Numbered from the stretch's first letter, positions 21,583 through 39,181 are shown. The stretch is DNA of 64,000 nt from Cerrena zonata (GCA_038087015.1 JASBNA010000016.1:620001-684000); one strand, 5' to 3'. A program made the numbers and translations. Notes: generated from the sequence alone by a model not told the origin.

Positions 21583-23987
21583 ATGGCGTTCTCTTGTCTA
21601 ATTTTCGTGGCACTCGCTGCTGTATCCTCCACATTTACTGCTGTTGCAGCTACCTCACCGTTACAGGTTGACCTGACGTCCGGGGTGTTTATTGGTCAAA
21701 GTGTACCAAATGGAACAGAGAGATGGTTAGGTATTCCTTATGCTCAGGCTCCTGTAGGAGACCGCCGCTTTAGAGGGCCCGTTGCGATCACCCAAAAATC
21801 CGTTGCAATTCATAATGCTTCTGCCTTCGGAAATGCATGCCCCCAAGTGCCTTCCAGCAACTTAGGAGCTCCTATGTCTGAAGATTGTTTGTTCCTTAAC
21901 GTAAGTGACAGAAGAATCCCTAGACCTTCAGCATGTTGATCAGTCATGTCAGGTATGGCGACCTACAGGGACACCGGATAATGCTAAGCTTCCAGTGTTA
22001 TTTTGGATTCATGTAAGCTTATTCCTTTCTCCGCGACCTATTGTTGATGCTGGCCTGTTAGGGTGGATCCTTCATGACAGGGTATGATTCACTATCACTA
22101 CGTTATTCAAATCATACTCAAGAGAAGACACAGTGCTGCATCTATCCATACTTATGAACCCACACGTAAGACAACCCTTGTGTACTACCGTATGTTTGTT
22201 TACCGTGACTTAGGTATCATCCAGAGGAGTGTCTCCATCGGAAAACCTCTAGTTTTTGTCTCAATGTAATCGTACCCACTCCAGTATAGATATACCAACA
22301 CTAATACGAGTCGTGTCATTTCCAGTAATTATCGACTCAATACGTTCGGTTTGGTGAGTAATTGTTCTTAGTCTGTCTACTGTTCCTAACATTGGTACCG
22401 CGTGCTAGCTATCGACATCCTATCTCGAACCACAGGACTTGAATGCCGCCCTTCATGATCAGAGGATGGCCCTCGAGTTTGCTCAAGATAATATCGCCTC
22501 CTTCGGCGGAGATCCATCGAAGGCAAGTTTCTTTTAAAGAACGCACCTGATCTTCTCTGACTTGCGGGCCGTCGTGTAGGTTACCATATGGGGGCAAGTA
22601 AGTACAACCTTTTTATACCTGGACGATCCAAAAATAACCCTTGTGCAGTCCGCGGGCGCGGGTAGTGCGGAATCGCATGTCCTATTCCATCCTGCCAGAA
22701 GCCTCTTTCGTTCTGTGATTCTCAATTCTCCAACTGGACCCATGTGAGCAGTATATTCCTACGCAGTTCTGTGTGTGAAGTTGTGCCTGACTGTCCTTAT
22801 TCACCCTCGCAGTAAAAATTGCCCTCCGGCTAGTCGATATGATGACCCCGGCTTGCCATTCGCACGACTGTTGAACCTGACTGGGTGCAAAGCGGGCCCA
22901 GAAGTCATCCCTTGCTTGCAAAAGCTTCCGTACGAGGTCTGGAATGCTATGTGACGTTTCTTGGTGGAGACACTGACGACCTGACCTTGATCAGCGGATG
23001 CAAAATGTCTCGTTGACAATGACGGGTGAAGCCCTGAACGGTCAGCTTTGGGAGCCATCTGTTGGTCCGCCTGGGAGTTTTATCACACTGCGACCCTCAC
23101 TTCAAATAGCTCGGGGAAATTTCCTCCGCGTGCCAATTCTCGCCGGAACAAATGTAAGCATATCCACTTGCTCTCCGATAATTCTGGTCCAAATTGAAGC
23201 CTATCCAGGTCAATGAAGGTGCAACATTCAGCCAGTCAGTTCGTAATCTCGGTCTTCCAGCCGATCAAGAGAACGCCGCTTTCGATAACTTCATCCGAAA
23301 GCTAATGATAGATCCTGCACCTATTACCAGTGGAACACTTGACCATATCCACGAGCTATTTCCGAATAATTCGACATCCAACGGGGCACCTTTTGCAACT
23401 GGTGACTCTCTCTTCGATAGAGCGGAAGCATGGTACACCAACCAGAATTTCCATGGGCCTAGACGACTCTTCTTCGACAAAGCTGCTTCTTTACGACAAA
23501 AGCTTTTTGCTTACTACTTCAGAGAGTTCATCCCGGGAAATGACCCATCGCTCGGAGGTTAGCATCCAAATTCACTGTACGGACATATAATATGATTGAC
23601 GTGTTCCGCAGTGTTTCATGGATCCGAGCTTTCTTTGATATTCGGGCCTGTGCCGAACCCCGTCGAGAATGACTTTGCTAACCAGATAACAGACTTCTGG
23701 ATCAATTTCGTAAATGATATGCACCCTGGAGGTATGAAATACCTTTCCCTCGTCCTCTTCTAGACATCGATGGCTTTTGACAGGCAATTGGCCCCAATTC
23801 GAGCTCAAAACTAAACCGGTCCTGCAGCTACTTCGAGACAATGTTACAGTCATCCCCGACGGTTCGAGACTTCGAGTTCATGTGCTACATACGGGCCGTC
23901 ACTGACATTACGTTTATTCCAGATTTTCTCCTCGACAAGACGGAGTTCCTCACCCAACCACGAGTTCTTGCAGAGTTCCAGAAGTAG
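21583..23987 (+). CDS. Carboxylesterase/lipase copy 1 (type B, secreted)
   Basis: A gene of more than ten exons whose product of roughly 540 residues starts with a hydrophobic signal peptide ([17 protein letters not shown]). Family landmarks in order: [25 protein letters not shown], the GGSF oxyanion loop, [20 protein letters not shown], the nucleophile elbow GQSAGAGS, and the catalytic His in HGSEL. The reading frame runs to a natural TAG at 23987 (VLAEFQK). Several N-x-S/T sites fit secretion. Unlike copies 2 and 3 it has an extra 57-bp intron (22523-22579) with a GC donor. With the next intron this isolates an 18-nt exon (22580-22597) encoding VTIWGQ. Substrate class (esters or acylglycerols) is inferred from the family. 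Confidence 0.87.
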
Positions 23988-24443
23988 AGCTGTGGAGTGT
24001 TTCTATTATTACTTGACGTACAAGTGATATTGATAGTCCTCGTCCGAAGAAAATGCTGTAATTGCTTGAGCTTAAGTTCTCTACAAGTGCGTCCCCCTGT
24101 TCTATTTTTAACAATGAAAGGCTATAATTCAGAGTTATCGAATGAGGCTGTGCATAGTTGTGTCACGGATTTCGCCAGATGATAGTTATTATTTACTGTA
24201 GTGCGTGCAGTGTTCCCTTGATACCAATAAGTCCGGTGTTGACAAATTATGGTGGATTTAGATCACCAGTCACCACAATATTGACCGTACTGGGACGATA
24301 TCCCTCATGTACCATCGCAGGCTTCGCTCATCATGTGGATTTATACTTTAGGATACCAACGTTCTAACGGCGCACGCCATAGTCTCATTCACGCATAAAA
24401 GCCCTCTCAGATCTTTCAGACGGAGCATCACTAACATTCACTC
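23988..24443. promoter_or_regulatory. Promoter region of carboxylesterase 2
   Basis: An ATAAAAG element at 24395-24401 lies about 45 bp before the ATG at 24444. I see no gene in the stretch. Confidence 0.4.
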
Positions 24444-26820
<2,377 letters not shown>

Positions 26821-27189
26821 ACGCCAGAACACCGAGTCGATTCAAAGTGTATCAATATATCACGTCCGACTTAGTCAAGTCTAGAAACAATGTTGATATC
26901 CCACGAATGCAATCCGATTACCCACCGCGTGGTTCCAACGGCAGTTTTGTCTATTATTCTCCAACGAACCTTCTATGCTTCCGTCTACAGGGTCAGATAC
27001 CAGATGATTGGATTACCCACTGTCATAAACCACATACCTAAGTATTACCCCATGCACCACCGCTCAAACGCAGCCCATGAGATAATATCACAACTCTCTC
27101 GGTTGATGAACCACTACCAGTTCCGGGCCTGTTCAAAACCTCTCACTATTTAAGGGGTGGAATACTACGTTTTTGTCCTTCACGCAAAG
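26821..27189. promoter_or_regulatory. Promoter region of carboxylesterase 3
   Basis: TATTTAAG at 27147-27154 is about 40 bp upstream of the ATG. No gene seen. Confidence 0.4.
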
Positions 27190-29585
27190 ATGATGCACGT
27201 CCCACTGATCGTCTGCGCTTTTCTGCTCCCCCTAAATATTTTTGCTGCTGTCACGGCACCGGGCCCTCTCCAGTTACATCTAACCTCCGGTACATTTCGC
27301 GGACTAACGGTTTCCAACGGAACAGATAGATGGTTAGGAATACCCTTTGCTCAACCCCCAGTTGGACCATTACGTTTTAAAGCACCTGTCCCGGTTATCC
27401 CCTCCTTCGCCGTAAAAGATGCCTTTACGTTTGGAGACGCCTGTCCACAAGTACCTGCGGATACTCTAGGTGCACCTCAGAGTGAAGATTGTCTTTCCCT
27501 CAATGTACGTCTCTTCTTCCTATTTTTCCTCGCAATGTTAGATTGAACACTATCTAGGTCTGGCGTCCTGCAGGCACTTCGAGAAATGCTAAACTCCCAG
27601 TTCTTGTTTGGTTCTATGTAAGTTTGCCGAGTGCCGATATTCTGTTCTGTCACAAATGAGTTGAATGTTCAGGGTGGTGCATTTATGAACGGGTGTGTTT
27701 TACGTGGCGATATGGAAATTATTCGTCACTAACCTCGACGCGTAGCGCGGCATCTGATCATTCATTTGACCCTACTCGTAAGATATCCTTGCGGAATAAG
27801 GAACTATTCTGATTGACAAGTCGGTCATGTCAGGAATAATAAACAGGAGCGTAGCCGTCGGTAAACCGATCATGTTCGTCTCGGTGTAAGTGTGCTAGAA
27901 TTACCACTTCACACTCAACAATAACACCTCCACCAATACAGAAATTATCGAGTCAACACCTTTGGTTTCGTGAGTCGACAAAGTTTTCTCTTCCGATGTG
28001 TATTTCTTAGGTCCTATACTGCGCAGCTTGCAAGTTCACACATGCTGCCACAAGATCTCAATGCAGGATTCCATGACCAACGACAAGCATTGAATTTTAT
28101 CCAAGATAATATAGCATCGTTCGGCGGCGATCCCTCCAAGGTTACGATATGGGGCCAGGTAAGTAGCATAGCCTCATGTGAAGATATCGAACTCTTCTTA
28201 TCCCAACTCAATGACCAGTCTGCCGGGGCAGGCAGTGCAGAAGTACATATTCTATTCCCTGCACCCGGCCGGAGTCTATTCCGCGCAGCCATACTCGATT
28301 CAGCGACGGGACCATTGTACGTTACGACGGTGGCATTAAGTTTCTATTTTAACTTTTTCTCTAATCCGTATGTGCCAACAGCAAGAATGCTCCTCCAGCC
28401 AGTCGGTATGATGATCCTGGACTCCCCTTCGCACGTATATTGGAGGCAGCAGGATGTCCGGAAGGACCATTATCTGTAGCATGTTTGCGGACCGTACCTT
28501 TCGAGGTGAGAAGTCTGTTCCCAGCCATGAAATGACGTCATTCACTTAGACTGGATTCAAGAAACTGCATAACATTACAGTGACGATGACAGATGCAACA
28601 CTAAATCATCAACTCTGGCAACCTGCAGTTGGTCCTCCAGGAAGCTTCGTGACCATCAGACCCTCCCTAAAAATTGCAAGTGGTAACTTCTTGCGTGTCC
28701 CGATCCTTGCGGGAACAAATGTAAGCCAAAATCAGGAATGTCTTCACTGAATTCTGGCTGAATGGTGCATTCGAATCTAGACTAATGAGGGGGCGGGTTT
28801 CAGTCAAACCTTATTTGGCCTCGGAGTTGCTCCAGAGCAAGAAGATGCTGCATTTGACGATTTCATTCACAGACTTCTAATCGACCCAACAACAGTAACT
28901 CAAGCCACATTGAACCGCATCCACGAGTTGTACCCAGCTAATTCATCAGCGAACGGTGCGCCTTTTGCGACTGGAGACTCACTCTTTGACCGAGCCGAAG
29001 CATGGTATACCGATAATATGTACAAAGGTCCACGAAGGCTTCTGTTCAACAAAGCAGCACAAGTGGGAAACAAGAATCTCTTTGCATATGCGTTCAGAGA
29101 GTTTATTCCTGGAAATGACCCTACAATGGGAGGTGGGTATCTCCCATCTCTACCTGATGATTACTGAGTACTGAGCCATTATCTGCTCAATAATTTATCC
29201 GTATAGTATTCCATGCTTCCGAACTCCCATTACTGTTCGGACCCGTACCAACTCCAGTAGAAGATACGTTCGCCAACCAGATGCTCGATTTCTATATCAA
29301 CTTTGTGAACGACTTAAATCCTGGTGGTATGTTACCTATATTCAGGATATCCCCTTTGTTTGTGTTCTTACAACGATACTCAGGTGAATGGCCGGCTTTC
29401 AACACGCAGACAAAGCAAGTTCTACAATTGATGCGTGACAACATTACCGCAATACCAGATGGTGAGTTTATCACGTCCTTGGTTAGACAAGTTTTGAGCC
29501 TGACTGGGGCAATAAAATAGACTTCGAACTCGAGAAGACTGAATTCCTCACCTCCCCAGAAGTTCTCGCTGAATTCCAAAAATGA
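27190..29585 (+). CDS. Carboxylesterase/lipase copy 3 (type B, secreted)
   Basis: The third tandem esterase. A signal peptide ([18 protein letters not shown]) is followed by [57 protein letters not shown] and a C-terminal VLAEFQK ending at 29585. The catalytic histidine motif reads HASEL instead of HGSEL: the His is kept and only the neighbouring Gly is changed. Exon organisation follows copy 2, with GTTACG...GGCCAG uninterrupted before the intron that precedes the nucleophile serine. Its 3' end lies about 320 bp from the 3' end of the convergent HSL-type hydrolase. Confidence 0.87.
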
Positions 29586-29909
29586 GCTAGTTTGTCCATA
29601 CGTGACTAAGCGTACTTGTTTGGTTGGTATTCGACTTTTCAATACAATGTCAATGCTACGCTACGGTATATATGAGAATGTGAATAGGATTAAGAGGACA
29701 CGAACGGAAATACTAGCTAGATGATGATACAAATACAAGTGGAATGAGATGAAAGAAATGTCCAATGTGACCTTGTGATATCATGATCCGAAAAGCGAGA
29801 TGATTAGGAGATGAAAGTACAAGTGATTGAACGAGGATGATTTAGTTTACAAGCGCAAGAAAATCCAGTGTGAAGGCGAGAACCCAAAATAACAATATTG
29901 AGAATCCAA
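29586..29909. other. Convergent 3' intergenic region
   Basis: Lies between the ends of carboxylesterase 3 (+) and the HSL-type hydrolase (-). No gene seen. Confidence 0.4.
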
Positions 29910-32562
29910 TTAGGGCAGGGATTTCTTCGGTACGACAGGTGATGAAGGGACCGTCGATGAAGTCAAAGAAAAAGTCATCGAAGGCCTCCTCCTCGGACCA
30001 CCCATCCCACTCTCGGGCTTATATGTCAGCGTCTGATTCGCAGGTCCACTATTAGCCCACTGCTGACACAGACTCGTAATATCCGGATGACTCGTATGCG
30101 ATCGTCGAATGCCCGGTCTAGGAGCAGATCCCGAAGACGATGACATACTAACTGTAGACATCCGATGTTGATGATGGTGTTGGAACTCCCTACTAGATTG
30201 GCGAGTGGGTGCACGAGACGATAAGGGTGATCGTGGAGAAGAGGGCAAGGGTGCAGATGTGTCTTTAGAGTGGGAATGTGCCATTTGCGTGTACGATTTC
30301 CGTCTGCGTGGGGAAGTAGGAGGTGGGAGTACTGCTGCTGCGCTCGAGTTCCGACGAGTAGAAGCATGGGGTACTTGAGGTGATGATACCGTGGGGAGTC
30401 GGCTCGAGCTAGATTTCTCCGCGGAACCTGAACTTGAGCCAAAATTGTTATTGTTACTATTTTCGCCTTCATCCTCGCTGGTCGGCGGTGAAGCTTGGGG
30501 TGTTACCCAGCTAGGTTCCTCATCAAGAGCTTCGACACCTTTGGATTCGGAGCCTGAGGCGTCATCATCTGAAGGAGGTTCAGGTATATCCTTCGTGCTG
30601 GATGTCTGACATTCGGTGCCGTCACCTTTTACCACTCTCGCACTATCATTATTGATCTCATGCTCGAGAACTTCTTCAGCTTTGCCTTCTAGTTCCTGAA
30701 TAGAATCGCTTCCGACATTTGAAAGGACATCTCGGACAAACTCCCGAGCCGAAAGGAATGCACGTCGTGCCGAGTCGAGGAAGGGCAGCGTTTGGAAGAC
30801 GTGTACCTGAGAAGTGAGGAGAAAGAACATCAGATGAATATCAAATATAATACAACACAAGAATAGTCATGAACTTACCGCGTCCTCGTATAATTCGTGC
30901 CGAACCTCGACACCCGCCATAGTTGCTTTGTGAGCCAAGAGAGTGATCTCGTCTCTGAGAACCTCCACCTCTCCGGCCTGAATCAACATAGGCGGAAGAC
31001 CTTTCAAATCACCAAACAGAGGACTAGCATATGGATGTGTGAGATACTTTTCCATATGTTCTCCTAAATAACATGCGATAGGATTGAGATGGTCCCCAGG
31101 CATAGGCATAGGCACAATATCATATTGAGCATTACTTTCCCAAGAATCGCAGCTCATGGTTAAATCTAACATGCCAAGGTTACAAGTCAGCACGACGTAC
31201 GCTGAGAATTTGAGCCAAGATGAGAGAAGTCGAAAATAACTCACCAACCCAAGGAGACATCAAGACAGCTCCTCCCGGTAGAGGATACTTATTATCACGA
31301 AGATACATCATTAGAGCAAGACATAATCCTCCGCCCGCACTATCGCCGGCTACGATTATATTGGATGGAGAAATGTGTAAGTCGTTGACCATTCTAAAGT
31401 AAGCTGAGACAGCATCGTGTAGTGGACCAGGAAAGCGTGTTTCGGGAGCGAGACGGTAATCGAGAGCTATATAGATAGACTTGAGCATTGAAGAGTATAG
31501 ATTGGAAGAGGAGCTGACTTACCAAAAAGGCGAGCATCGAGAGCTTTGGAGAGAGGTATCGTGATGAGCCTGTGAGAAGCAGGACTAGACGTATAATATG
31601 CACCTATGACAGAACCAAATCAGTCAAACCCCACAAACCACACGTTCAAATACCGAATCCGACCAAAAGAACTCCTACATACCTCCATGCAGATACAATA
31701 TAACTCTTTCTCTCCGCTTCTGAGTATCACGTCTATGAGATCCGTTCTGAGCGAACTGTGGATCCGAACGTTCTCTGGCGCGTTTGGCAGCTTTCCATTC
31801 ACGCTGTAGCCGCTGCCACGTCCTATTACCAACCACCCACTCGCCAGCGAGCTCACGGGTCCCGTTCTCTGCGGCATCAAATTCTGCAAGGATTCCCCGC
31901 AGTTTCCGTCTACGCACGCGGAACGTCACAGGCGTCACCAACGCGTCTGACGGGACCGGAACTAATCCACTCAGGCTCATGGCAAGTCGTATTGAAGCCT
32001 GGAAATGGTAATATTAATATGAGAGAAGAGGGAAGAAAGGAAGCAAAAAGGAAACACACGATATCTGCCAAGGACGAGTGGTGGTGAGCATCTCGCATGA
32101 GGCAGGACAAGAGTGTCATTTCGATACCCCAAGAGGGTCTCGGTGGTCCTCGAATATTATGAGATAGAATAGCACCGGAGATTTCGATAGCTACAGCAAA
32201 TAATTAGTGATAAGCAAGCGTGAATGTCAGAAATCACAAGCACGGAGAATATTGTTTTCTAGAATCGAACGATGCACATATAATCAAATAAAAAGTCTTT
32301 AAAGCTCACCTTTGGTCGCAGCGAAGGCACCATACTTCCACAATTGCCAAAGTCTCAAGGGTACTGTCTCCTTCTGCTTGAGCTTCGGATCTCCAATACG
32401 TGCAGAAGGGGGGATGGAAAGACCAGGTTCATAGTGTCTCAAGAGCGATGTGATAGAATGTTCTATACTATTCTTCTCATTTGTTTTCTCAGACTGCTTC
32501 TCATTAACAGGAGACATTTCTGTAGTATTCCCAGAGGTAAGCAGAGATAAGGGCCAAGTCAT
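29910..32562 (-). CDS. HSL-type alpha/beta hydrolase (fold-3) with long disordered tail
   Basis: A multi-exon minus gene. Catalytic landmarks in order: LYLHGGAYY (oxyanion loop, split by an intron near 31680), ALDYRLAPE, the nucleophile elbow VAGDSAGGGLCLAL, the acid in AGEVEVLRDEI, and the His in VHVFQTLPFL, also at an exon junction. The catalytic triad of the hormone-sensitive-lipase family is complete. After the hydrolase core come about 290 residues rich in Ser, Pro, Glu and Arg (for example SSSRLPTVSSPQVP and RRRPSMTF), many of them SP or RxxS sites suited to phosphorylation. The N-terminus (from MTWPLSLLTSG at 32562) has no clear signal peptide. Substrate (acylglycerol, steryl or xenobiotic ester) is unknown. 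Confidence 0.83.
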
Positions 32563-33112
32563 GTTGAGGTCAGAGTGTATGAGAAAGAAGCTGTAAATGC
32601 TATGACAGAAGGGAAATGTCTAGTACAGCCAGACTCCTGCAGCGTCTCGCTGACGACCTGTAGAATGAAATTACAAGCAAAGAGGGAAAAGGAGGCGTAA
32701 GGGTCGTCGTGGTCGTCGTCAACGGCAGTAGCGAGAAGATATGAGTACAAAGGAAGAACAGTTAAAGAGAGATAAAGCGAAAGAGATGGGGTTTGGGGAA
32801 GAAAGCCATGGATGACCTGAAGCGGGGTAAGGTCCTTCGAGAGAAATCCATTTGAACAAATGATCTGACGTCTCTATTCACATGGTACGCCCCATTACGT
32901 AACCGAGTCTCTGTCTTGTGAGCCTTCGGCCAGTCAATAACGCCCTCTGATTGGCTAGACGACGGTCCGGCCATCGTCTAACCACTTGTGGCTTACCGAA
33001 CAGAAATACCAGAAATCCATCACTGCGTCAGAAACATGATAGAGTTAAAATCGCTAATGTAGCCTTGTCTGTGCAAAGTGCTATGTCTACTACATAGACC
33101 CAAACCACTGTA
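32563..33112. other. Intergenic between HSL-type hydrolase and MAP2
   Basis: Promoter of the hydrolase and 3' region of MAP2. No further gene supported. Confidence 0.4.
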
Positions 33113-34933
<1,821 letters not shown>

Positions 34934-35444
34934 GGTGCGGGAGAAAAAAGGGTGTGTTGCGCGCTGAAACGGTCAGTCAAAAGGGGCGGAGCAACTGTCC
35001 CTGATAGAGTTGGCTGGATAATCGTCGGGATGAGGAATCGGAACCGGGAATTATGATATGAGAAGGGCTCTATATAGATAGAACACCTGGATGTGGCTGG
35101 AGGAAACAATGTACGCAAAGACGGCAAGGTAACCAGTGGTAGGGGAGCCTATCACTCCTTTTCCTGGTCGCGATCAAGAATATACCTCCATTCAATCGGC
35201 TTTCCGGCATTTCACTACCAATTTACCGCGGGTAAAATGGATTTAGGAGGGGCACTTGCTTTCTTCGGACAGTGTGGTCATCGCTGAGTCTATTCAACGT
35301 CGAGAACCTCAATCACGATGATCCATCTTGATCATTCCTTTCCGTCTGATTCTTGTCTCTAACGGCACCGGTGCATAAGGTCAGTCCGTCAGTCCGTGTG
35401 CATAACTTACTCGTAGAACTCTCCCCATTGTATAGTTTATCGTC
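34934..35444. promoter_or_regulatory. Bidirectional promoter MAP2/RIB7
   Basis: About 510 bp separates two housekeeping start codons. No ORF in it is convincing. Confidence 0.4.
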
Positions 35445-36517
35445 ATGGAACTGTTGAGCCCACCTGCGTTCCTCATGAGAACGCTCTTACCAGGGTATAA
35501 TCGATTCCTGGGAGCTCAAGTATCCTTGTATGATCCAGAATCCGAATCCGATGAAGAACTCAAGCCGCCTACTCCAGTATCACCAGACCCATCTAAACCT
35601 TACGTGACCCTGGCCTTTGCACAATCGTTGGATGCAAAGATTGCGGGTCCGAATGGAAAGCAGTTGACATTGAGCAGTCAGGACAGTATGATCATGACAC
35701 ATTGGTTCGTCCCATCCTTATTTTAACCAAGAAAGCTTTAGTAGAATATTGATTAGTCAATAAGCTCAGGATGAGGACGATGCATGATGCTATCATGGTC
35801 GGTATCGGCACAGCACTCAATGACAACCCACAATTGAATGGTTTGTGTTCTCTCAGTCTAGATTCTGTTTATTCCTGCCCCTGAACTCTAACTTGACTCG
35901 TAATAGCACGTCTTCTTCCATCCAGCTTACAGCAACCCAATCTCCCTAGACCTATCATTCTTGATACCAATTTACGTTTACCACTCGATTGCAAACTCCT
36001 CAAGAATTTCCAGGAGAAAAAGGGTCGACGACCATGGGTCATCGGATATGACACTCAGGAAACCGGTTGGCAAGACAGAAAGAAGGCATTAGAGACTACC
36101 GGGGCGAAAGTGATCGAAGTCAAATCCGAGAATGGTACACTCACCTTTATTCGATTCATATCGATATTCACTCACTCTCGTTCATTCAGGACAAATATAC
36201 ATTCCTGATCTTCTCCAAACTCTCCGCTCACTAGGAATCCGATCCCTGATGGTCGAGGGTGGAGCCCGGGTTATAAAGTCTTTCCTGGCTGAATCGAACG
36301 CGGTGAATACTATTATCATCACTATTGCACCCAAATTCGTTGGGAGCGAAGGCGTCGGTTATGGTTCCGATTTGACGTCTAGCCAGGTAAGTGTTCGTCT
36401 TATTGTTAAACTGCATTAGGTTTCTGAAAGTCGTCCGCTCAGGCATTGAAATTTGAACATGCTCGAACTGAGTTGTTCAATCGCGATGCCGTGATGGCTC
36501 TAAAAGTTTTAGGATGA
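35445..36517 (+). CDS. RIB7: RIB7, diaminohydroxyphosphoribosyl-pyrimidine reductase of riboflavin synthesis
   Basis: The NADPH-dependent reductase of the second step of fungal riboflavin biosynthesis, reducing the ribosyl side chain of the GTP cyclohydrolase II product. Exons begin at 35445, with junctions near 35704, 35840, 36134 and 36385, each restoring the frame. Family motifs: YVTLAFAQSLDAKIAG, SSQDSMIMTHWMR, AIMVGIGTALNDNPQLN, RPIILDTNLRLP, LMVEGGARVIKSFL and KFVGSEG. The product ends ALKVLG at 36517 and is about 265 residues, the normal size. No damage seen. Confidence 0.93.
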
Positions 36518-37446
36518 TCACGAATTGTTCCATTTCAATATGGAACCAGTCTAACTTTGTTGAAAACCTTGTATTACAAGGCAATTGGGTACAATATCGA
36601 TTCTGTCTAGTTGGTATGCAAATTGGAGCACGGGTGTCGCAATAAATACCCAATAGTGGTAAGATCATCGTCGTTTCGTGTATCGTGTTCCGTTTGCAAG
36701 TTCACTTGTATAAAAAACACTATATACAGGACTCACAAGTACATACCTACAGATATTGGTCTCCAAAGATATCCGTCTTTCTGGGTGAAAGTATGAAAAC
36801 ATGATCACTTGGGCGTGCATGGCGCCACCGACGGCCCTTCCCTTCATGCTACATGCGCAAAAGTGCGGGGAGATTAACCTCAAGTGTTTTACAAACCTGA
36901 TACAGCCTGGTACGGCAACCTGACGCCTGTAGCTACAGGGTCAAAAAAGAAAAAGGCTGGCGTGCATCAGTGCATTGCCGCATCTGTCACACTCACTGGC
37001 GGTTGGTAGATTCATCGTCAGCCATGTTTTGTTTTGTAAGGAGGAGAGCCTTTCAGATGCATTGAAGAAGACATCGATAATCGCTGTTTCCGGCATGAGC
37101 ATCGCGTTCAAGGACGGCTCCAGACGATGTAAGGCCTAGACTCGACGCTATGATGTTTGGCAGATCCCTAGTAATGATAAACATCGTGACCAGGGCCTAG
37201 TGTGTGATTGAGATTAGTGTCTAGGTATTCTTTTCACTTTACTATGAAAATGAGCCATCCATTCTCTTTTAGTAGACTAGGAAAGAAGCAGTCAATGCGA
37301 AGAAAGGAGTTGACGCTTTCATATGTTTGTATGTGTTATATTCTAAGGCAGTTGCCTTATTTGGATATGCTGCGGTGGAATATACAAACACAGGCCCATG
37401 GCATTGTATATCTGGGGATTAAGTACAGTCAAGCATACAACAGAGT
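36518..37446. other. Convergent intergenic region, no gene seen
   Basis: Over 900 bp between the 3' ends of RIB7 and the aldo-keto reductase. Only unsupported short ORFs (such as 37208-37450 plus) are present. Confidence 0.4.
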
Positions 37447-39181
37447 CTAGACGAGGACCTTGGATGCTGTGTAAGGCTCCTCTAAGTATTTGATGTCATC
37501 CTCAGAGAGGCTGACGTTGAGGGCACCTAGAAAGAATACGCGCTCATATCAATAAGAATCCCCAGACACCGCGCAGAACTGCATACCAAGGATGTCCTCT
37601 AGGTTCTTGAGATTGGTCGTACCAACAATCGGAGCAGTCACTCCTGCACGAGAGTATAGGCGATTAGGATGAGCTGTATATCAAGTAATCGAACCCATAC
37701 CTGTTTTCGTCAAGACCCAGGCAGTGGAAATCTGTGCCATGCTAACTCCTTTCTTTTTCGAGAGTTCCTCAACCCTGAAGATTATTTTAATTTAATTTAT
37801 TGAAACCACGTAGACTAGCGCGGATACGTACCTGTTGATAATTTCGGGTGGGGAGTCTTTGTATAGATTGACTCGGCTAGCGAAGACGACTTCAGCCATT
37901 GATTCGTTGATCAGGATTGGATACTTACGCATCTGATTCAGTACGTTTGGTAGTGGTGTTCAAAGGACGACTCAAGTTACCACGAGCAAGAGGAGACCAT
38001 GGAATGGATCCAACACCGAACATCTGCACAGAAGACGTTAGGAAAGTTCCGTCGCGTAGAGGTGCAAGTGTCTTCTACCTCAAGAGTGGGGAACATTTCG
38101 CGTTCCTCTTCCCGATAGAGAAGATTGTAGTGATTCTGCATCGAGATGAAAGGAGTGAGTTTGTTGTTGATAGCGTAATCTGTGATGACGAAAGGTTAGC
38201 TATAATCAGGACAACCTCAAAAGAGTACTTCATACTTTGCATGGCGTGGACTATTTCAAGAGGTTTAGTATTGTCTTAGTATAAGTCTACGTGAAAATAA
38301 CGCACATTGGTAGGCATAACAAGAACTCATTCCGATATAGCGAACGTATCCGGCCTTGACTACGTCATGAAGAGCCTGCATGGTCTCTTCGATAGGCGTG
38401 TTCGGATCGAACCTATGACCTAGAGAAGCGATTATTGGATAAGTGCGAGTTTCGTTTTTAGAGTTCTGCAGTACTTACATTGAAGAAGATCAATGTAACC
38501 GGTTTGAAGACGTTCCAAGCTCTGCTTTACGGAATCAAAGATGTGCTATTACACGGCGAATTAGTATACGTGACCTTTACGCACTCGGGAAGTAATAACA
38601 GCCTTACCTTGCGACTCAGGCCGTACCGGTTAACCAAGCCTATCTCATCGGGGTTCAAACCGCCGGTATTTTTTGCGGTTTTACCGACAGGGAAGAAAAC
38701 CTAGTATGTATAGATTGATTATCAGCGACTTCCAGTGGTCAAGACGATAGAGGAATACAAGCCTTCGTCATGATAACGAGTTCCTCTCGTGGGAGCTGCA
38801 GCTCTTTAATAGCCTTTCCGAGAACAACCTCGGATAAACCATTGGAATAAACCTGTAGATATAAAATTAGACATTAACGATTCTGAAGCAGACGTGGGCG
38901 GGAAACCCACATTTGCAGTGTCGAATGTTTGAATTCCGTGATCATAGGCATATTTGACATGCTTGAAGACCTCTTGTTCATCGCCGATGACCCAATCGGA
39001 CCACTCTGGAGAGCCATAGGACATACATCCTAAGATGATCCTGGAGACCTTCAACCCAGATTTCCCTAAACGCACTATAAAAGTGCGATAAGGAAAATTA
39101 GCATCGTATTGCGGCGGGGTATTCTAATTTTGAAGTTCTATTTCACATACCATATGGGACTTTCGTGATTTGTGACGACAT
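37447..39181 (-). CDS. Aldo-keto reductase (aryl-alcohol dehydrogenase type)
   Basis: At least eight short exons on the minus strand, starting [10 protein letters not shown] at 39181 and ending [11 protein letters not shown] at 37447. Landmarks: [21 protein letters not shown], active-site Asp in FDTAN with the Tyr after the splice (VYSNG), catalytic Lys in VIMTK, the YIDLLQ/HRFDP junction with the His, [23 protein letters not shown] and the cofactor-binding APIVGTT. The order is that of the NADP-dependent AKR family acting on aromatic aldehydes and ketones. The physiological substrate is unknown. The small exons may look like broken ORFs but the frames connect. Confidence 0.86.
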
